Shown here one piece after another: positions 20,345 to 28,914 of a stretch of DNA of 37,329 nucleotides. Origin of the DNA: Anammoximicrobium sp032229885 (GTDB lineage: Bacteria > Planctomycetota > Planctomycetia > Pirellulales > Pirellulaceae); NCBI GenBank assembly GCA_032229885.1, contig JAVYAJ010000168.1:1-37329 (forward strand). The letters run 5' to 3'. Position numbers and translations under genes: made by a program. The notes under the pieces were generated by a model. It was not told the origin of the DNA, did no database searches, and saw only the letters and a program-made list of their open reading frames with translations. Each line of letters starts with the position of its first letter. The stretch's first letter is position 1.

Positions 20345-23300
20345 TCAACGCTCGCTGAGCGTTCGTCGTCGCCCGCTGAGGGCCGCGTCCATCGGCGTCG
20401 CCTCGACCTCCGCGGCTATGGGCGAGTGGCTCTCGACGGCAGGCGACGAGGCAGACGATTTCGCGGGTGACACACCGTGTCGCGTCGCCACGGGCGCTGC
20501 GTCCCGGGAGGGAGACGGCGAGCTCGTCACGGCCGGTCGAACCGCTTTGGGCATCGGCGCGGCGATCCGAGGCGCAGGCGTCGCCCTTGCGGCAGAGCTG
20601 GCGACTCGCGCGATCGGTGTCGCAGGCCGGGACACAGGCGTGGCGATTCTAGCCGGGGGCGCAACGCCCCTGGATGCCGGCGCCGCAATTCGCGGCGGCT
20701 GTGCGGCGATCTTCGGCGCGGGACTGGCGACCTTCGGCGCCGAACTGGTAAGCCGAGGCTGCGACGATATCGGTCGTGGCGGTGGCGAGGCAACCCGAGG
20801 TGCTGAAGGCGACGCCCTCAGCGGGCTGGCATCCACTCGGGGTGCGGGCGCGACAGCCCTTGGCGCGGACCCAATGTCTCGCGGCGCGGGCGCGGCCCCC
20901 TGAAGTCCGGCTGCCGCGACTCGGGACGGAGCGAACCTGGTTGCGGGCGGCGTGCGGGACGCCGTCGGCGCGGCCGCATTGGGCGTCGCGCCGACGATGC
21001 GGAATGTCGTGGCCGCGGGCTCGGCCGCGGTGACGACCGGCGCCGGCCTCGCCGCCTCGCCCGCCGGCATCGCGTTCTCGGGCGTGGACGCGGCAGGTTT
21101 TGTGTTCGGTTGTTCGGTCTGCGCGGCGGTCGCGGCGGCCACGGAATGGATCTCGTTGACCAGCCATCGTGCTTTCGCGGACGCCTCCGTTTGGCCGTCC
21201 TCGGACGAGCGCGACACGCGCTCGAGCCGTTCGAGGGCCGCTTCGCGCTCGCCCAGCTTGAACAGACACAGCCCGATTACATAATTCGTTTCATCCTGCT
21301 GGTCGAAGTCCGGGAATTGCTGTTCGAGGCGAGCGGCCAAGTCCCGGGCATCCTCCCACTTTTGTTGTTCGACCAGGATCTGTGATCGTCGCAACAGAAT
21401 CATGGCCGCCCATGGGTCGTCTTTCTCAAACTTGGCCGAGTCGAGTTTTGTCAACCACTGGGCGGCGGCGTCGTAGTCCTTTTGTTGATAGAGGGATTCC
21501 GCGATGCAGCACTGTGCGGCGTTCCGCACGGGCGAGTCCGGGAACTGCTCCAACAAGGCCTTCAGCGGCGGAGCGACCTCGGGCCAATGCCGCGTCGCCA
21601 TGGCCACTTGGCCGCGTAGATACAGCGTGGGGGCCAGAAACTCGCCATCGCACTTGGCTTCGATCAGCCGATCGGCAAAGTGCGCTGCCCGCTCGTATCG
21701 CTCGGCGCGCAGCGCTCGCTCGGCCACGCGATACGTGCTGTCGGCCCAATAGGCGCTGAGCGGGTATCGGACCGCGATGCGTTCAAATAGCTCGTCCGCC
21801 TCGTCGGCCTGTCCCTGCTCGTCCAGGGCCCACGCCAATTGATACGCGGCGGCGTCTGCCTGCTCGAAATCGGGGTGCTCCTGGATCAGGCGGCGCAGCA
21901 GCGGAATGGCCTCGACCGTGCGGCCTCGCGCCTTGTCGATGCGGGCCGCGGCGAGCATGGCCACCGCTGCGTACTGGCTGTCCCCGTAGGTCGTGGCGAC
22001 CAGCAGATATGCCTCAAACGCCTCGTCGACCCGTTCCAGTTGCTCGGATGCTTTCGCTTTCATCATGGCCGCTTCGGCCGCCAATGGGTGGTCGGGGTAG
22101 CGCTCGACAAGCCGCCCAAACGCAACGGCGGCCGCTGCGGCCTTGTCGACGCGGAGCTGCGCCCAGCCAAGGCCGGACCATCCCTTGACAGCCCATTCCT
22201 CCGGCTGTCCGTCCTGGATCAAAATACCGAACAGGGTGACCGCGTCGGTGTTCTTTCCGGCCCGAAGCGCCGCCTCGGCCGAGTGGTGGACCGCGGCCGC
22301 AAAAGACGGTTGGTGCAGGCGAGCAGGCGGCGTCTGGGCGATCAAGCGAAGCGCTTCGTCCCAGCGATCGGCGCGCGGCAGCAACTCGATCAACTGAACG
22401 CGACAGGCGTCCGCTTCGGGACCGTCCGGTTGCGACTCCAGATGCTGTTGCAGCAGTTCGACAGCCTCTCCGATTCGCTCCAGGGCGGATAGAGCCATCA
22501 CGCGAGCCAGGCGGACTCCGCTCTGCAACTCAGGATCCTTCGACGTCGCGCCGACCTTTGCCAGAGCCGTCAATGCCTCGTCGTACCGTTGTTCGCCGAG
22601 GTACGCCAATCCCAGAAAGTACAGATTTGTCCGCGGTGCAGTGGGCGCTTCGGCAGCGGCCGTCGCGGCCCCTTCCGCGGGCGCCCCTTCCGCGGGCGCC
22701 GCGTCCACGGGCGTCGCAGCCTGGCCGCCCACATTGTCGCCGTCGTCGGCCTTGGCGTTCTCGCCGCGCTCGCCGTCCCCGCGTGCGCCTGCGGCGTCAC
22801 CCGTCTTGGCCAGCGGTTCGAGCATCGCAATCGCTGCGGCATACTGTTTCGTCTTCAGATAGGCCTGTCCCAAACACTCCGCGACGTGATTCAGCAGCGG
22901 GCTGTCGGGAAACCGCGCGCGGAACTGCTCGCCCAGCGCTATGACCCGTTCGTACTGCGTCTGCGCCAGCGCTAGTTGCACACGCATCTGGAGACTGTCG
23001 TCCGCCCACTCACTATCGGGCCAATCTTGCAGGACTTTCGCATAGCCGATCTGCGCGGCGATCAGATTGCCATCCTGTCGCAGGGTATCGGCAAGCCAGA
23101 ATGTCATCGCCGGAGCCAAAGGGTGATCGGGGTGTCGGTCGAGCGCGTCTTGAAAGGCCTCGACCGCCCGGCTCCACTGATTCTGAGCCGCCAGACACAT
23201 CCCCAACCAGTACCGCGCGTGTGGCAGCAATTCGCTCGCGGAAAAACGTTGGATCGCGGTCCGAAACTCCGCCGCGGCGGGCTCGTACTTGCCGTGGTTG

Positions 23301-23989
23301 TACAGGCAGACGGCGGCTTGAACACGAGCGTCGTCCGCCAGCGGGCCATCGCCCGTCGCGACGGTCCGATACGCCTCGCAGGCGGCCTCGGTATTGCCGA
23401 CCAATTCCCACGCGCGCCCCAGCCCAAAGCGACTTTCGTCGGCCACCGACGCGGGCAGATCACGTTCCAACGCCCGTTTGAACTGCTCGACCGCACGTTG
23501 CCCGTCTTGGGACGCCAACGCGAGTTCCCCCAGGTATTTCGAGGCATAGGCCGCCAACTCGTCGTCGGGCTGGTCGATCAGAAGCCGTTCCAACGCCTGT
23601 CGAGCCTCGCCCGAAGCTCCTGCCAGATACAGCAGTTCGGCATGGCGAAAGCGAGCTTGGGCCGCGAACCGATGTTCCGGCATCTGCGCGGCGAACTTTG
23701 AATAGATGGCGCGCGCTTCGTCGCCACGGTCCAGTTGAACCAGAGCTTCTGCGCGGAAAAACAGCGCCAAGCCGGCTTGGGCATGATCGGGATAGCGTTC
23801 CGAGAACCGTGAAAACTCGCGTTCGGCCAATTCCCAGCGACCGTCCGTATAGTGAGCCACCGCGTCGGCATAGATATCGTTGGCGGTCTCCGCCGCCGCG
23901 TCATCGATATTCTCCGCCGCCAAAGCCCGCGTGTTCAGCCAGACGCACAACAGCGCCGTCGCGACGCGAAGAGAAGTGCTAGCGTCCAT
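20345..23989 (-). CDS. Secreted TPR-repeat protein with long Pro/Ala tail
   Basis: A 1214-residue exported protein. The signal peptide is about 1-25 (LRVATALLCVWLNTRALAAE). Residues from about 38 to 945 are many tetratricopeptide repeats in YbgF/BamD-like style, with units such as GRWELAEREFSRFSERYPDH, AVEAFQDALDRHPDHPLAPA and VAFGRLVERYPDHPLAAEAA. They are interrupted near 400-440 by a Gly/Asp/Ala-rich insertion with a PAEGAPAEGA duplication. From about 950 to 1214 the chain becomes a low-complexity Pro/Ala/Arg/Ser tail built from loose PAPRxxA units and is probably disordered and very basic. It is the first gene of the operon, followed by exbB with overlapping stop/start. TPR proteins commonly scaffold complexes, and Tol-Pal clusters include the TPR protein YbgF/CpoB, so a periplasmic scaffold role fits. 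The start ATG at 23989 has only a weak SD. Confidence 0.88.
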   Translation of the reverse strand: MDASTSLRVATALLCVWLNTRALAAENIDDAAAETANDIYADAVAHYTDGRWELAEREFSRFSERYPDHAQAGLALFFRAEALVQLDRGDEARAIYSKFAAQMPEHRFAAQARFRHAELLYLAGASGEARQALERLLIDQPDDELAAYASKYLGELALASQDGQRAVEQFKRALERDLPASVADESRFGLGRAWELVGNTEAACEAYRTVATGDGPLADDARVQAAVCLYNHGKYEPAAAEFRTAIQRFSASELLPHARYWLGMCLAAQNQWSRAVEAFQDALDRHPDHPLAPAMTFWLADTLRQDGNLIAAQIGYAKVLQDWPDSEWADDSLQMRVQLALAQTQYERVIALGEQFRARFPDSPLLNHVAECLGQAYLKTKQYAAAIAMLEPLAKTGDAAGARGDGERGENAKADDGDNVGGQAATPVDAAPAEGAPAEGAATAAAEAPTAPRTNLYFLGLAYLGEQRYDEALTALAKVGATSKDPELQSGVRLARVMALSALERIGEAVELLQQHLESQPDGPEADACRVQLIELLPRADRWDEALRLIAQTPPARLHQPSFAAAVHHSAEAALRAGKNTDAVTLFGILIQDGQPEEWAVKGWSGLGWAQLRVDKAAAAAVAFGRLVERYPDHPLAAEAAMMKAKASEQLERVDEAFEAYLLVATTYGDSQYAAVAMLAAARIDKARGRTVEAIPLLRRLIQEHPDFEQADAAAYQLAWALDEQGQADEADELFERIAVRYPLSAYWADSTYRVAERALRAERYERAAHFADRLIEAKCDGEFLAPTLYLRGQVAMATRHWPEVAPPLKALLEQFPDSPVRNAAQCCIAESLYQQKDYDAAAQWLTKLDSAKFEKDDPWAAMILLRRSQILVEQQKWEDARDLAARLEQQFPDFDQQDETNYVIGLCLFKLGEREAALERLERVSRSSEDGQTEASAKARWLVNEIHSVAAATAAQTEQPNTKPAASTPENAMPAGEAARPAPVVTAAEPAATTFRIVGATPNAAAPTASRTPPATRFAPSRVAAAGLQGAAPAPRDIGSAPRAVAPAPRVDASPLRASPSAPRVASPPPRPISSQPRLTSSAPKVASPAPKIAAQPPRIAAPASRGVAPPARIATPVSRPATPIARVASSAARATPAPRIAAPMPKAVRPAVTSSPSPSRDAAPVATRHGVSPAKSSASSPAVESHSPIAAEVEATPMDAALSGRRRTLSER

Positions 23990-24456
23990 TCATGTGCTCG
24001 CCAAAAGAGGAGACGAACTCGACCTGCCTCGAACCGCGCGCAATCGTACTCAAGCAAGGCCCGGCATGACAAGGCCAACTGGCCAACTGGTCAACGGAGC
24101 GGAAAAGCGGAAACGCGGAAGCATTCGCGGGCGCGCCCGGCCGGCGGTCGCAGTCCCGTGTCAACGTAGATCAAAGTCCGGGGCGCGAGGCGTCACGTCG
24201 ATCCGTCGCGTCCGGACCGCAAGAACGCCGATCTTGGGCCATGCCTGTTGACACCAGCTAGCAGCGCATGGCAGACTACGGCTCTGTCTGCCGACCGATG
24301 CCGTCCCGTTCACGCCTGCGAAGTGCGAGAAGGACACGGTATTCTGTCGGACTCAGGCCATCATCACCATGCCGATTCCGGATTCCGCGCCTTCCGTTTT
24401 CTCAGATCCCGTGTGAATGGGAGGGACGTGATTGCCTTTCTTGGGAGGATCGCTCG
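23990..24456. other. Divergent regulatory gap upstream of the TPR operon
   Basis: No gene is supported. The region must hold promoters for the TPR-exbB-exbD operon (minus) and the secreted HEFDH protein (plus). A short near-tandem motif (ggccaactggccaactgg) lies around 24080. TTGACA occurs at 24248-24253 without a good -10 box. Confidence 0.5.
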
Positions 24457-25389
24457 ATGTTTCGCACAGCCGACTCGATCATCGCGGATAGGCATCCGTC
24501 GCTCGGGACGCGTGCCGCAATGGCGGATTGGCCCCATTCGTCGCTGCTGCTGGCGCCCAGAGCCGTCCTGATCAGCTTGATAATCTGTTTGTGCACGGGC
24601 GTCGCGTTGGCCCAACAATTCGCGCAGACTTCGCCGCCGCGCGGCGCCAACAGCCCCGTGCCGTTCAAAGACACGGCCGCGGCAAAGACTGCCCCACCGG
24701 CGCTGCGCAGACTGATCGAAGAGGGGAACGTTACGCTGGAATTCACGAACGATCCGGAATTGGTCAGCGCCAACAAAGGCAAGGCCCACTGGCATTGGGA
24801 AGCGAAACGCCGCTTTCGCTATCGCTATACGACCGATGTGAAAGCCGGTGTTCGAACCGTCCGTCTAACCCTCACCGAGGTCACTCAAGATCTCGAGCGG
24901 ACGACGCGCGTGCGCCTGACGCCCAAAGAGTATGTCAACGGCCCCCGGGTCTGGCTCGGTCGTCTGCTGCGGCACGAGTTCGATCACGTGGCGATCAGCA
25001 GCGATCCGCGGGCGATCCTGCTGGTCCAATATGTCGTCCAACACGTTCCGCCGTTCGATCGCGAACTGCCCTCTCTGGAACAACCCTCGTCCGCTACGCT
25101 GGACGAACTCGTCAGAGCCGAGCTGCAGAAGCGGTTCGAGGCCGTGATGGCCGTGGTAAATCGCAACAACGAGTTGCTGGACGAACTCAGCCAGCACGGC
25201 CTCGTTCCCGTGCCGAATCGACCGCTGTTCTTCGCGAACTTGTACAGCGAGCAGCGGCTTCGGGCCGTCGAGTTTCCCTACACCGACGAGGTCGCGCCGC
25301 TGTTGGCCAGCGACGAATACCGCAACTCGCCGCTGCTCTACGTTCCGGCAGATCCCACGCAGCCCTTGCCAGGACAGCCTCGACGGTAA
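24457..25389 (+). CDS. Secreted HEFDH-motif protein, predicted zinc-dependent protease-like
   Basis: A 310-residue exported protein. A signal/anchor segment lies near 32-53 (AVLISLIICLCTGVALAQQ) after an unusually long N-region. The start at 24457 has GGGAGG eight bases upstream; an alternative ATG at 24520 would give a more usual signal peptide but has a weak SD. The mature chain contains HEFDH (residues 173-177), a fit to the HExxH zinc-binding motif, in the helix-like setting WLGRLLRHEFDHVAIS. It is preceded by a beta-rich part (WHWEAKRRFRYRYTTDVKAG), reminiscent of the predicted secreted zinc proteases of the DUF922 type. A third ligand is not obvious. A coiled segment (LVRAELQKRFEAVMAVVNRNNELLDEL) follows. 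The family assignment is tentative. It is divergent from the TPR operon and convergent with the GH2 gene. Confidence 0.75.
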   Translation: MFRTADSIIADRHPSLGTRAAMADWPHSSLLLAPRAVLISLIICLCTGVALAQQFAQTSPPRGANSPVPFKDTAAAKTAPPALRRLIEEGNVTLEFTNDPELVSANKGKAHWHWEAKRRFRYRYTTDVKAGVRTVRLTLTEVTQDLERTTRVRLTPKEYVNGPRVWLGRLLRHEFDHVAISSDPRAILLVQYVVQHVPPFDRELPSLEQPSSATLDELVRAELQKRFEAVMAVVNRNNELLDELSQHGLVPVPNRPLFFANLYSEQRLRAVEFPYTDEVAPLLASDEYRNSPLLYVPADPTQPLPGQPRR

Positions 25390-25538
25390 CCATCTGCACG
25401 GCCCGCAGCCTGCTGCGCATGGTCCGGCATCCATCGCCATCGGGCCGTCGCGCAAGGTCAGACTCGCCGGCGTCGGCTAGAAGGCGCTCGCGGCGACCGA
25501 CAAACGATCCACCCTCGCTTCGGCGACCGACCGGGCGC

Positions 25539-27962
25539 TTAGGGCGCAGGCGTCGCCGCCGGGGCTTCGACCGCGACCCAGCGGCGGCTGAGCGTCGGCT
25601 GGTCTGGCGCGGTATCGGATGCCGCGGCCGCCCGCAGCACGCACGCGCCGGCCGGGTCGCTCGGGATGCGCAGCAACGGTTCGAGCGTCTTGCTGCCCAG
25701 GGCAGGCAACTCGAACGGCTGCTCGGTCTGAGCCAGCGTCTTGCCGGCCGTCGTCTCGAGCGTCAGACGCAACGTTCCGGCCAACGGCGTCGGTCGATCG
25801 TTGATCAACACGACGGGAAAGGCGCGCTGCGTTCCCGGGGCGAGCCCGGGTTGGAAAAAGTTGACGTAGACGCCCAGCGGCTTGAATGCCTGCCCCACAT
25901 AATCGACAAAGGCCGGATCCAGATCCAGCCGCGTCACATCGCGAAAGTGGTCCGACGTGTAGACGCCCGGATAGCTGCACGTCAGGTACACAAAGTGCAG
26001 CACGCCCGCGTACTGGCGGCGCGATCGCCAAAACTCGGTCTTCGCGGCCAACAGATAGGCGTCCAGGTCCAGCCGCTGACGAGCGGTCGAGTCGGGGCCG
26101 AGCAATTGCTCGTACACGCGCTCGGTCAACCGCGTCGGCGATCCGTCGCGGTTCAGCCACAGCCAGCCGTACTCGTTGATGATCACCGCGTTTCGATCCG
26201 ACGGCAGTTGGCCCGGACGCGGCCGTCCGTCCATCGTCTCCAGATCGCTCAGCTTGAACTTCAGTTCGCCGAAATGGCCGCCGCTCATCAGATACGGATG
26301 ATACTCGACCGGGTCGATGTCGCTGACGGGCGGGTTATAGCTGTTCTCCCATGGCCGGCCTGACAGGTCCAGCGGACGCACGGCCGGGATGATCCGTTCG
26401 CCGTAGACCGCGTCCTTCGTCTCGTTGTTCGCGTCCCAGACGGCGACGCTGGGATGGTTCCAACTGTCGCGCATCCAATCGCCATACTGACGGATCATCT
26501 CGGCGACGTCGTAGGTGCGCGAGTATCCGGGATACCAACCCGGCCCACCCGTCCAGACGAAAAACTCGTTTTGGACCAGCAGGCCGACTTCGTCGCAGAT
26601 GTCCAGCCAGCGATCCGGCACGGGGCCGATGCAGAAGCGGAAAAAGTTCCAGTTCATCTGTTTGGGCAGCTCGCCCAATAGCCGCCGCGCCCAGGCCTCG
26701 TTCCACGGCAGGTCGCCGCAGCAGGGATCTTCGAAGAAACGGTGCAGCGTGATGTTCGAGCCACGCAGATAGTAGGGCTGGCCGTTCAGTACAGCTCGCC
26801 CGGTCGCGCCGTCGAAACGAAACTCGCGCATGCCGAATCGCGTGTCCGCGCTGTCGCCGCCCGTACTGGACCGCAGCACGTACAGAAACGGATCCTCGGG
26901 CGACCACAACCGGACGTCCGGGATCCGGACCGTCTGCTGCACGGTCCGGATCTCGTCGGCCTCCAGACGCAGCGGGGTGACGACCGCCGCGCCGACCGCC
27001 CGGCCGCCGTCCCAGGTCTCGACCTGTTGCCGTAGTTCGAACGACACAGCGTCGCCGCGGTTCTCGATCATCGTTTGGACGAGGATCTCGGACGTGGCCA
27101 GCCGTGGGGCGACTTGGATCTGCCGGATGGACGGGTTGTCGCAGAACCCCAGCGACACGCTGTCGTAGATGCCAGGCGTCCATTTGATCTTCTCGAAGTC
27201 TGAACCGGTGGGATACGTGTCCGGCAGCACGGCCGGATGCGCGCCGATGCGGATGACCAGCGTGTTGTCTTCGTCCCATCGCAAGGCGCGCTCGAGCGGA
27301 AAGAATCCGGCGGAAAAGCAACCCGCATATTCGCCGATCTTCTGGCCGTTCAGCCAGACGGCCGTGCCGAACTGCGCCTTGTTGACTTTGAGCACGGCCA
27401 CGTCGCGCCGCGCCGGGGCGCGGAAGACCTTGCGATACCAGAAATAGTTGCGATCCTGCTCGACCTTGCCCGTCCAGTATTCGCGCAGCCACTGGGGCGG
27501 CGCCGATTTCAGTCGGATGCGACTGGCCAGTTGCTCGCGGCTCAAAAAACGATCGACGTCGTCGAACGCGGGCCGCGCCAGGTTGGTCAATCCGGGGACC
27601 GGCCCCGTGTGCGTGAAATGCGTCGGCACGCGGTCGGCGGCGACGCTGTCCGCGATCTCCCACGCGCCGTCGAGCGGCATCGTCAGCCGCTGGGCGCGGG
27701 CGACGAGCACTGGGCACATTGTCGCCAGCAGCCATGTTCCGACCAGCGAGCACGCGCGGACCCCGGCGAGCCGGTGGCGCAACAGCCTGCCCAGGCGCGA
27801 TGGATCGCGATCACGAGGGGGCTCGCTCGGCCGCGAAACCAGGCCACGCGTAGTGCCGAGGCTCGACGTGCGTATCGCCTGCCTGTCGGTGGCGGACAAG
27901 ATCTGTCCGAGTGCGAGAACGATCCGGCCTTGCTCGGCGTTGCGTCCGCGGTTCGCGTTCAT
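25539..27962 (-). CDS. Secreted glycoside hydrolase family 2 enzyme (beta-galactosidase/mannosidase-like)
   Basis: An 807-residue predicted glycosidase. The layout is that of GH2: an N-terminal jelly-roll domain (about 125-260: WYRKVFRAPA, AVWLNGQKIGEYAG, GIYDSVSL), an Ig-like domain (about 275-370, with RLWSPEDPFLY) and a TIM barrel (from about 390, YYLRGSNITLHRFF). Candidate catalytic residues are the acid/base Glu514 in WDANNET and the nucleophile Glu597 in INEYGW. A C-terminal beta domain ends the protein. CGGAG eight bases before the ATG at 27962 supports this start. However, the only signal-peptide-like helix (SLVGTWLLATMCPVLVARA) comes about 70 residues later, so a downstream non-ATG start, for example the TTG just before RHRLAGVRAC, is possible. 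The substrate cannot be predicted. It probably acts on exported or environmental polysaccharide, together with the GH42-like neighbour. Confidence 0.88.
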   Translation of the reverse strand: MNANRGRNAEQGRIVLALGQILSATDRQAIRTSSLGTTRGLVSRPSEPPRDRDPSRLGRLLRHRLAGVRACSLVGTWLLATMCPVLVARAQRLTMPLDGAWEIADSVAADRVPTHFTHTGPVPGLTNLARPAFDDVDRFLSREQLASRIRLKSAPPQWLREYWTGKVEQDRNYFWYRKVFRAPARRDVAVLKVNKAQFGTAVWLNGQKIGEYAGCFSAGFFPLERALRWDEDNTLVIRIGAHPAVLPDTYPTGSDFEKIKWTPGIYDSVSLGFCDNPSIRQIQVAPRLATSEILVQTMIENRGDAVSFELRQQVETWDGGRAVGAAVVTPLRLEADEIRTVQQTVRIPDVRLWSPEDPFLYVLRSSTGGDSADTRFGMREFRFDGATGRAVLNGQPYYLRGSNITLHRFFEDPCCGDLPWNEAWARRLLGELPKQMNWNFFRFCIGPVPDRWLDICDEVGLLVQNEFFVWTGGPGWYPGYSRTYDVAEMIRQYGDWMRDSWNHPSVAVWDANNETKDAVYGERIIPAVRPLDLSGRPWENSYNPPVSDIDPVEYHPYLMSGGHFGELKFKLSDLETMDGRPRPGQLPSDRNAVIINEYGWLWLNRDGSPTRLTERVYEQLLGPDSTARQRLDLDAYLLAAKTEFWRSRRQYAGVLHFVYLTCSYPGVYTSDHFRDVTRLDLDPAFVDYVGQAFKPLGVYVNFFQPGLAPGTQRAFPVVLINDRPTPLAGTLRLTLETTAGKTLAQTEQPFELPALGSKTLEPLLRIPSDPAGACVLRAAAASDTAPDQPTLSRRWVAVEAPAATPAP

Positions 27963-28118
27963 CGTGTGCGCTCCGTAGTAGTAGCCGTCCATTCTGTGCA
28001 AGGCGAGACTTGTTGCCAACGGGTCACGCCTGAGCGGCGGGCGACCATCGAGCGGGTGCGTAACGGATCGTCGAGCAGGATTTGTACCGTGCCCCATCGA
28101 GGATGGCACGTTGGATCG

Positions 28119-28135
28119 TAACCCGAAGCGCAAGC
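28119..28135. repeat. Direct repeat copy 1 (TAACCCGAAGCGCAAGC)
   Basis: This 17-base sequence is identical to 28252-28268. The left flank differs by one base (g or c) and the right flanks diverge, so these look like partial copies of a larger dispersed element. Confidence 0.7.
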
Positions 28136-28155
28136 GACGAAGCCACTCAGGAAGG

Positions 28156-28249
28156 ATCGTTCGAGGAACAACTGTCGTACTTTGCACAGCATCGCCCTGG
28201 CTGCTCACCAGACAGGCCCGGGCTATCGGACAAGTGTTTCTCGAACGAT
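28156..28249. repeat. Perfect 10-base inverted repeat
   Basis: ATCGTTCGAG (28156-28165) and CTCGAACGAT (28240-28249) are exact reverse complements 74 bases apart. They lie between the two 17-base direct repeats, giving a direct-repeat / inverted-repeat nesting like a small inserted element. Confidence 0.55.
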
Positions 28250-28251
28250 GC

Positions 28252-28306
28252 TAACCCGAAGCGCAAGCCCGGGAAGGCCTGAGTCCCTCGCTCAGGCCGC
28301 GGATTA
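28252..28306. repeat. Direct repeat copy 2 within a palindromic element
   Basis: It begins with the 17-base repeat TAACCCGAAGCGCAAGC and ends with GCGGATTA, roughly complementary at its outer edge (TAAcCC / GGaTTA). Inside is a perfect hairpin: GGCCTGAG (28276-28283), loop of 7, CTCAGGCC (28291-28298). It resembles a REP-like intergenic element. Confidence 0.6.
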
Positions 28307-28853
28307 CGTCTCGCGGTCGCCCGCGCACGCCATGGCTGCCCGTCTTCGCCGAACACGGTGGATTCCGCCGTTGCCATTCGCGGGTTCTTGCGTCCGCATG
28401 GGATCCAGCGGGCGGCGTTGGCCCGGCGGTGCAGAACTCGGTGGCCACCGCTCTGCGCGCCTGCCGTGAAGGAGACCGAAAAGGATTCGTCCAAGTGAGC
28501 GCCGTACGGAGGCGACGCCACGTCCCCTACACCGGCGCCGGCGACCGCGGCGCCGCAAGTGCGGACCTTTTCTCCGGCGATCTCAGACCTGTCGCCACCC
28601 TACGCCCTTGACCGTGATTCCTGTTCGCGTGTCAGCTCAACATCCAGGCGTTGCGGCGCCCGCGTGGCGGGCATGGTTTCCAGCGGCCCCGAGGTTCAAT
28701 CCTCGCGCCCACAATTCGCGCGCCTTGGCGGCGATTCCAAACGAGTCTGTCTTCCAGCGTGTCTCCGTTGATTCCGAAGACAATCCCTGCTCGCACCCGC
28801 GGATGGACGTGTCTTCCACATGTGTTCCGTACGCCGCTTGACGACTGTGGCGC

Positions 28854-28868
28854 ATGGCGACGCGTTGT
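28854..28868. repeat. 15-base dispersed repeat copy A
   Basis: ATGGCGACGCGTTGT occurs here and again at 36853-36867, both in non-coding DNA upstream or downstream of minus-strand genes. Confidence 0.4.
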
Positions 28869-28914
28869 CCGATCCCAATCTCGCCGTCGCGGCCTTTCGT
28901 TCACCTCCGTCGTA

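Larger units (their letters stand above)
27963..28914. other. Repeat-bearing non-coding region
   Basis: Almost 950 bases without a supportable gene. It contains two copies of a 17-base direct repeat, a perfect 10-base inverted repeat and a perfect 8-base-stem hairpin (listed separately), and a 15-base match to DNA upstream of hisG. The remaining sequence shows nothing recognisable. Confidence 0.55.

Noticed and set aside
24248..24280. TTGACA as promoter of the HEFDH gene
   Set aside because: No acceptable -10 box follows at 16-19 bases.
25491..25531. Direct repeat CGGCGACCGAC (25491-25501 and 25521-25531)
   Set aside because: Short, GC-rich and close together between two convergent gene ends; no larger structure accompanies it.
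28670..28730. tRNA-like GGTTCAATCC
   Set aside because: It resembles a T-arm, but no matching acceptor stem, D-arm or anticodon arm can be drawn around it.
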